DNA of 64,000 nt, from assembly GCF_002291445.1 (NCBI RefSeq), contig NZ_CP014137.1, forward strand, positions 62,001-126,000, read 5' to 3'. Source of the DNA: Brenneria goodwinii (GTDB lineage Bacteria; Pseudomonadota; Gammaproteobacteria; Enterobacterales; Enterobacteriaceae). The notes beneath the pieces are model-generated. The model saw nothing but the letters and a program-made list of their open reading frames with translations. It did not search any database and was not told where the DNA came from. Numbering within the stretch: position 1 is the first letter of the stretch; every line of letters begins with the position of its first letter. Below are positions 63,285 to 64,000 of the stretch, piece after piece. The translations under genes and the position numbers were made by a program.

Positions 63285-63303
63285 TTTTACCTCATGCCTT
63301 GTT
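63275..63303 (+). terminator. Hairpin at the end of ypeB
   Basis: CAAGGCATGA - TTTTACC - TCATGCCTTG then TT. The stem includes the ypeB stop. The T run is short, so efficiency is uncertain. Confidence 0.55.
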
Positions 63304-63324
63304 GCCTATACCCGCCATTCGACG

Positions 63325-63681
63325 TTAGATATAAACGTTAATTTGGTTCTCTTCCGTCGGACGATTAACGCCATCGGCCTGGGCTGAAAGACTATTCTTA
63401 TCAGCTTCGGTGTCTGTTACTGACTGTTGCGCCTGGGCGCTTTGCTGGGCCTGCTGGGCTTCAAGTTGAGCGATCTGCGCCTCAATAGCCTGGATCTGGG
63501 CTTGTAACATTTGGCTTTGCGTCGCCGCTGTCTCTGAGTCCCCGGATGAGCTTGATACGCTCTCAAGCTGTTCCGTCAGTTTTTCTAGTTGCTGATTTAG
63601 TTTGTTAATCTTCTGAGTATAGCTTTGTGAATCGCTACCCGCAGATGACGTTACCGATGAAACCGCACTGATGCTGGACAT
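63325..63681 (-). CDS. FlxA-like coiled-coil protein
   Basis: 118 aa. Ser/Thr-rich N-terminus (SSISAVSSVTSSAGSDSQSY), then a coiled coil with repeating KINKLNQQLEKLTEQLESV and QMLQAQIQAIEAQIAQLEAQ, and a short hydrophilic tail ending NQINVYI. Fits the FlxA-like family (PF14282), one member of which belongs to the flagellar regulon in E. coli. No signal peptide; role unknown. GGAGGAG ribosome site. A CCGATAA box upstream (minus strand) recalls the sigma-28 -10 element, but the -35 match is poor. Confidence 0.75.
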   Translation of the reverse strand: MSSISAVSSVTSSAGSDSQSYTQKINKLNQQLEKLTEQLESVSSSSGDSETAATQSQMLQAQIQAIEAQIAQLEAQQAQQSAQAQQSVTDTEADKNSLSAQADGVNRPTEENQINVYI

Positions 63682-63894
63682 TTCTCCTCCTGATAAAAAT
63701 CACACCGCGTGTAAATTTATTATCGGTAAATACGTTTTCGTATTGAGGATAATTGGGTTGTGAAGACGAAGGGTTATCGTCAAAATTTAGCAATACTTGT
63801 AACAAGACGTGTTTTTCTCTCATTTTGTTGCCGTCTTGCCGAAGTTCCGTTTGTACTGCAAATGATATTTCTGCCGCGTATTTTTATGATGACA

Positions 63895-64000
63895 TTACAC
63901 GTAAAGATCGAGCCGATGATTTCCCGATGCGGCCGTGACCGTGTTCTGGGTTTCCGATACGTTGGCGCCTGTCGTCGGCGGAGGAACCGCTTGCCCCTGT
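63895..64000 (-). CDS. Second FlxA-like gene, C-terminal end only (partial)
   Basis: Reading from the window edge on the minus strand, 34 codons run to a TAA at 63897-63895: QGQAVPPPTTGANVSETQNT ... GNHRLDLYV. The end HRLDLYV is closely similar to NQINVYI of the neighbouring FlxA-like protein, and composition (Thr, Ser, Gln, Pro) is alike. It is probably a tandem paralogue; the rest lies outside the window. Confidence 0.5.
   Translation of the reverse strand, partial: QGQAVPPPTTGANVSETQNTVTAASGNHRLDLYV

Noticed and set aside
63690..63760. Sigma-28 promoter for the FlxA-like gene
   Set aside because: A CCGATAA box exists on the minus strand, but the -35 box at the right distance matches only about three of eight bases.

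Overview
The window looks like a chromosomal segment of a plant-associated Enterobacterales bacterium. Nearly all housekeeping proteins resemble Escherichia coli orthologues in length and motifs, while the accessory genes (Fe-only nitrogenase, indolepyruvate decarboxylase, amide uptake) and the dispersed repeats suggest a Pectobacteriaceae member such as a Brenneria-like species. That placement is inference from remembered family sequences; no search was run.

Layout. (1) 1-8334: an alternative, iron-only nitrogenase cluster: the end of anfH, then anfD, anfG, anfK, a small unknown protein, a split-barrel flavin/heme-type protein, anfO, the activator anfA, and directly behind it a second AAA+ regulator that lacks the sigma-54 contact loop, the Walker B aspartate and an arginine finger. 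Upstream of anfA lie an AnfA-type site, a NifA-type site and a sigma-54 -24/-12 promoter. (2) 8399-16265: core genes nsrR, rnr, rlmB, yjfL, bsmA and yjfP, interrupted by structured Tn5-end-like repeat elements and an AT-rich stretch with an unplaced hydrolase. (3) 16357-21262: a sugar-acid catabolic locus (IclR regulator, keto-deoxy-acid aldolase, altronate/galactarate-type dehydratase, MFS importer) with a clear promoter and a nested palindromic operator. (4) 21685-24646: rpsF-priB-rpsR-rplI, ytfB, fklB. (5) 24718-36145, minus strand: ipdC, then an amide-utilisation operon: binding protein, two permeases, two ATPases, formamidase, AmiC-like sensor, AmiR-like ANTAR antiterminator and a double nitrilase whose second half is catalytically dead. 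A leader with an intrinsic terminator precedes it. (6) 36772-50322: the ypeC-like, cpdB, cysQ, ytfK, ytfL, msrA, tamA, tamB, ytfP, ppa block. (7) 50502-63284: plsY, folB, uppP, cca, ygiM, ygiF, glnE, hldE, then ligA-ypeB in an unexpected place (no zipA). (8) 63325-64000: two FlxA-like coiled-coil genes in tandem, the second cut by the window edge.

Working together: regions 1 and 5 both supply nitrogen (N2 reduction under Mo limitation; scavenging of short amides with release of ammonia). ipdC could make indole-3-acetate. The two most novel points are the degenerate activator paired with AnfA and a family of about 333-bp elements with Tn5-like ends and compensatory changes in their hairpins.
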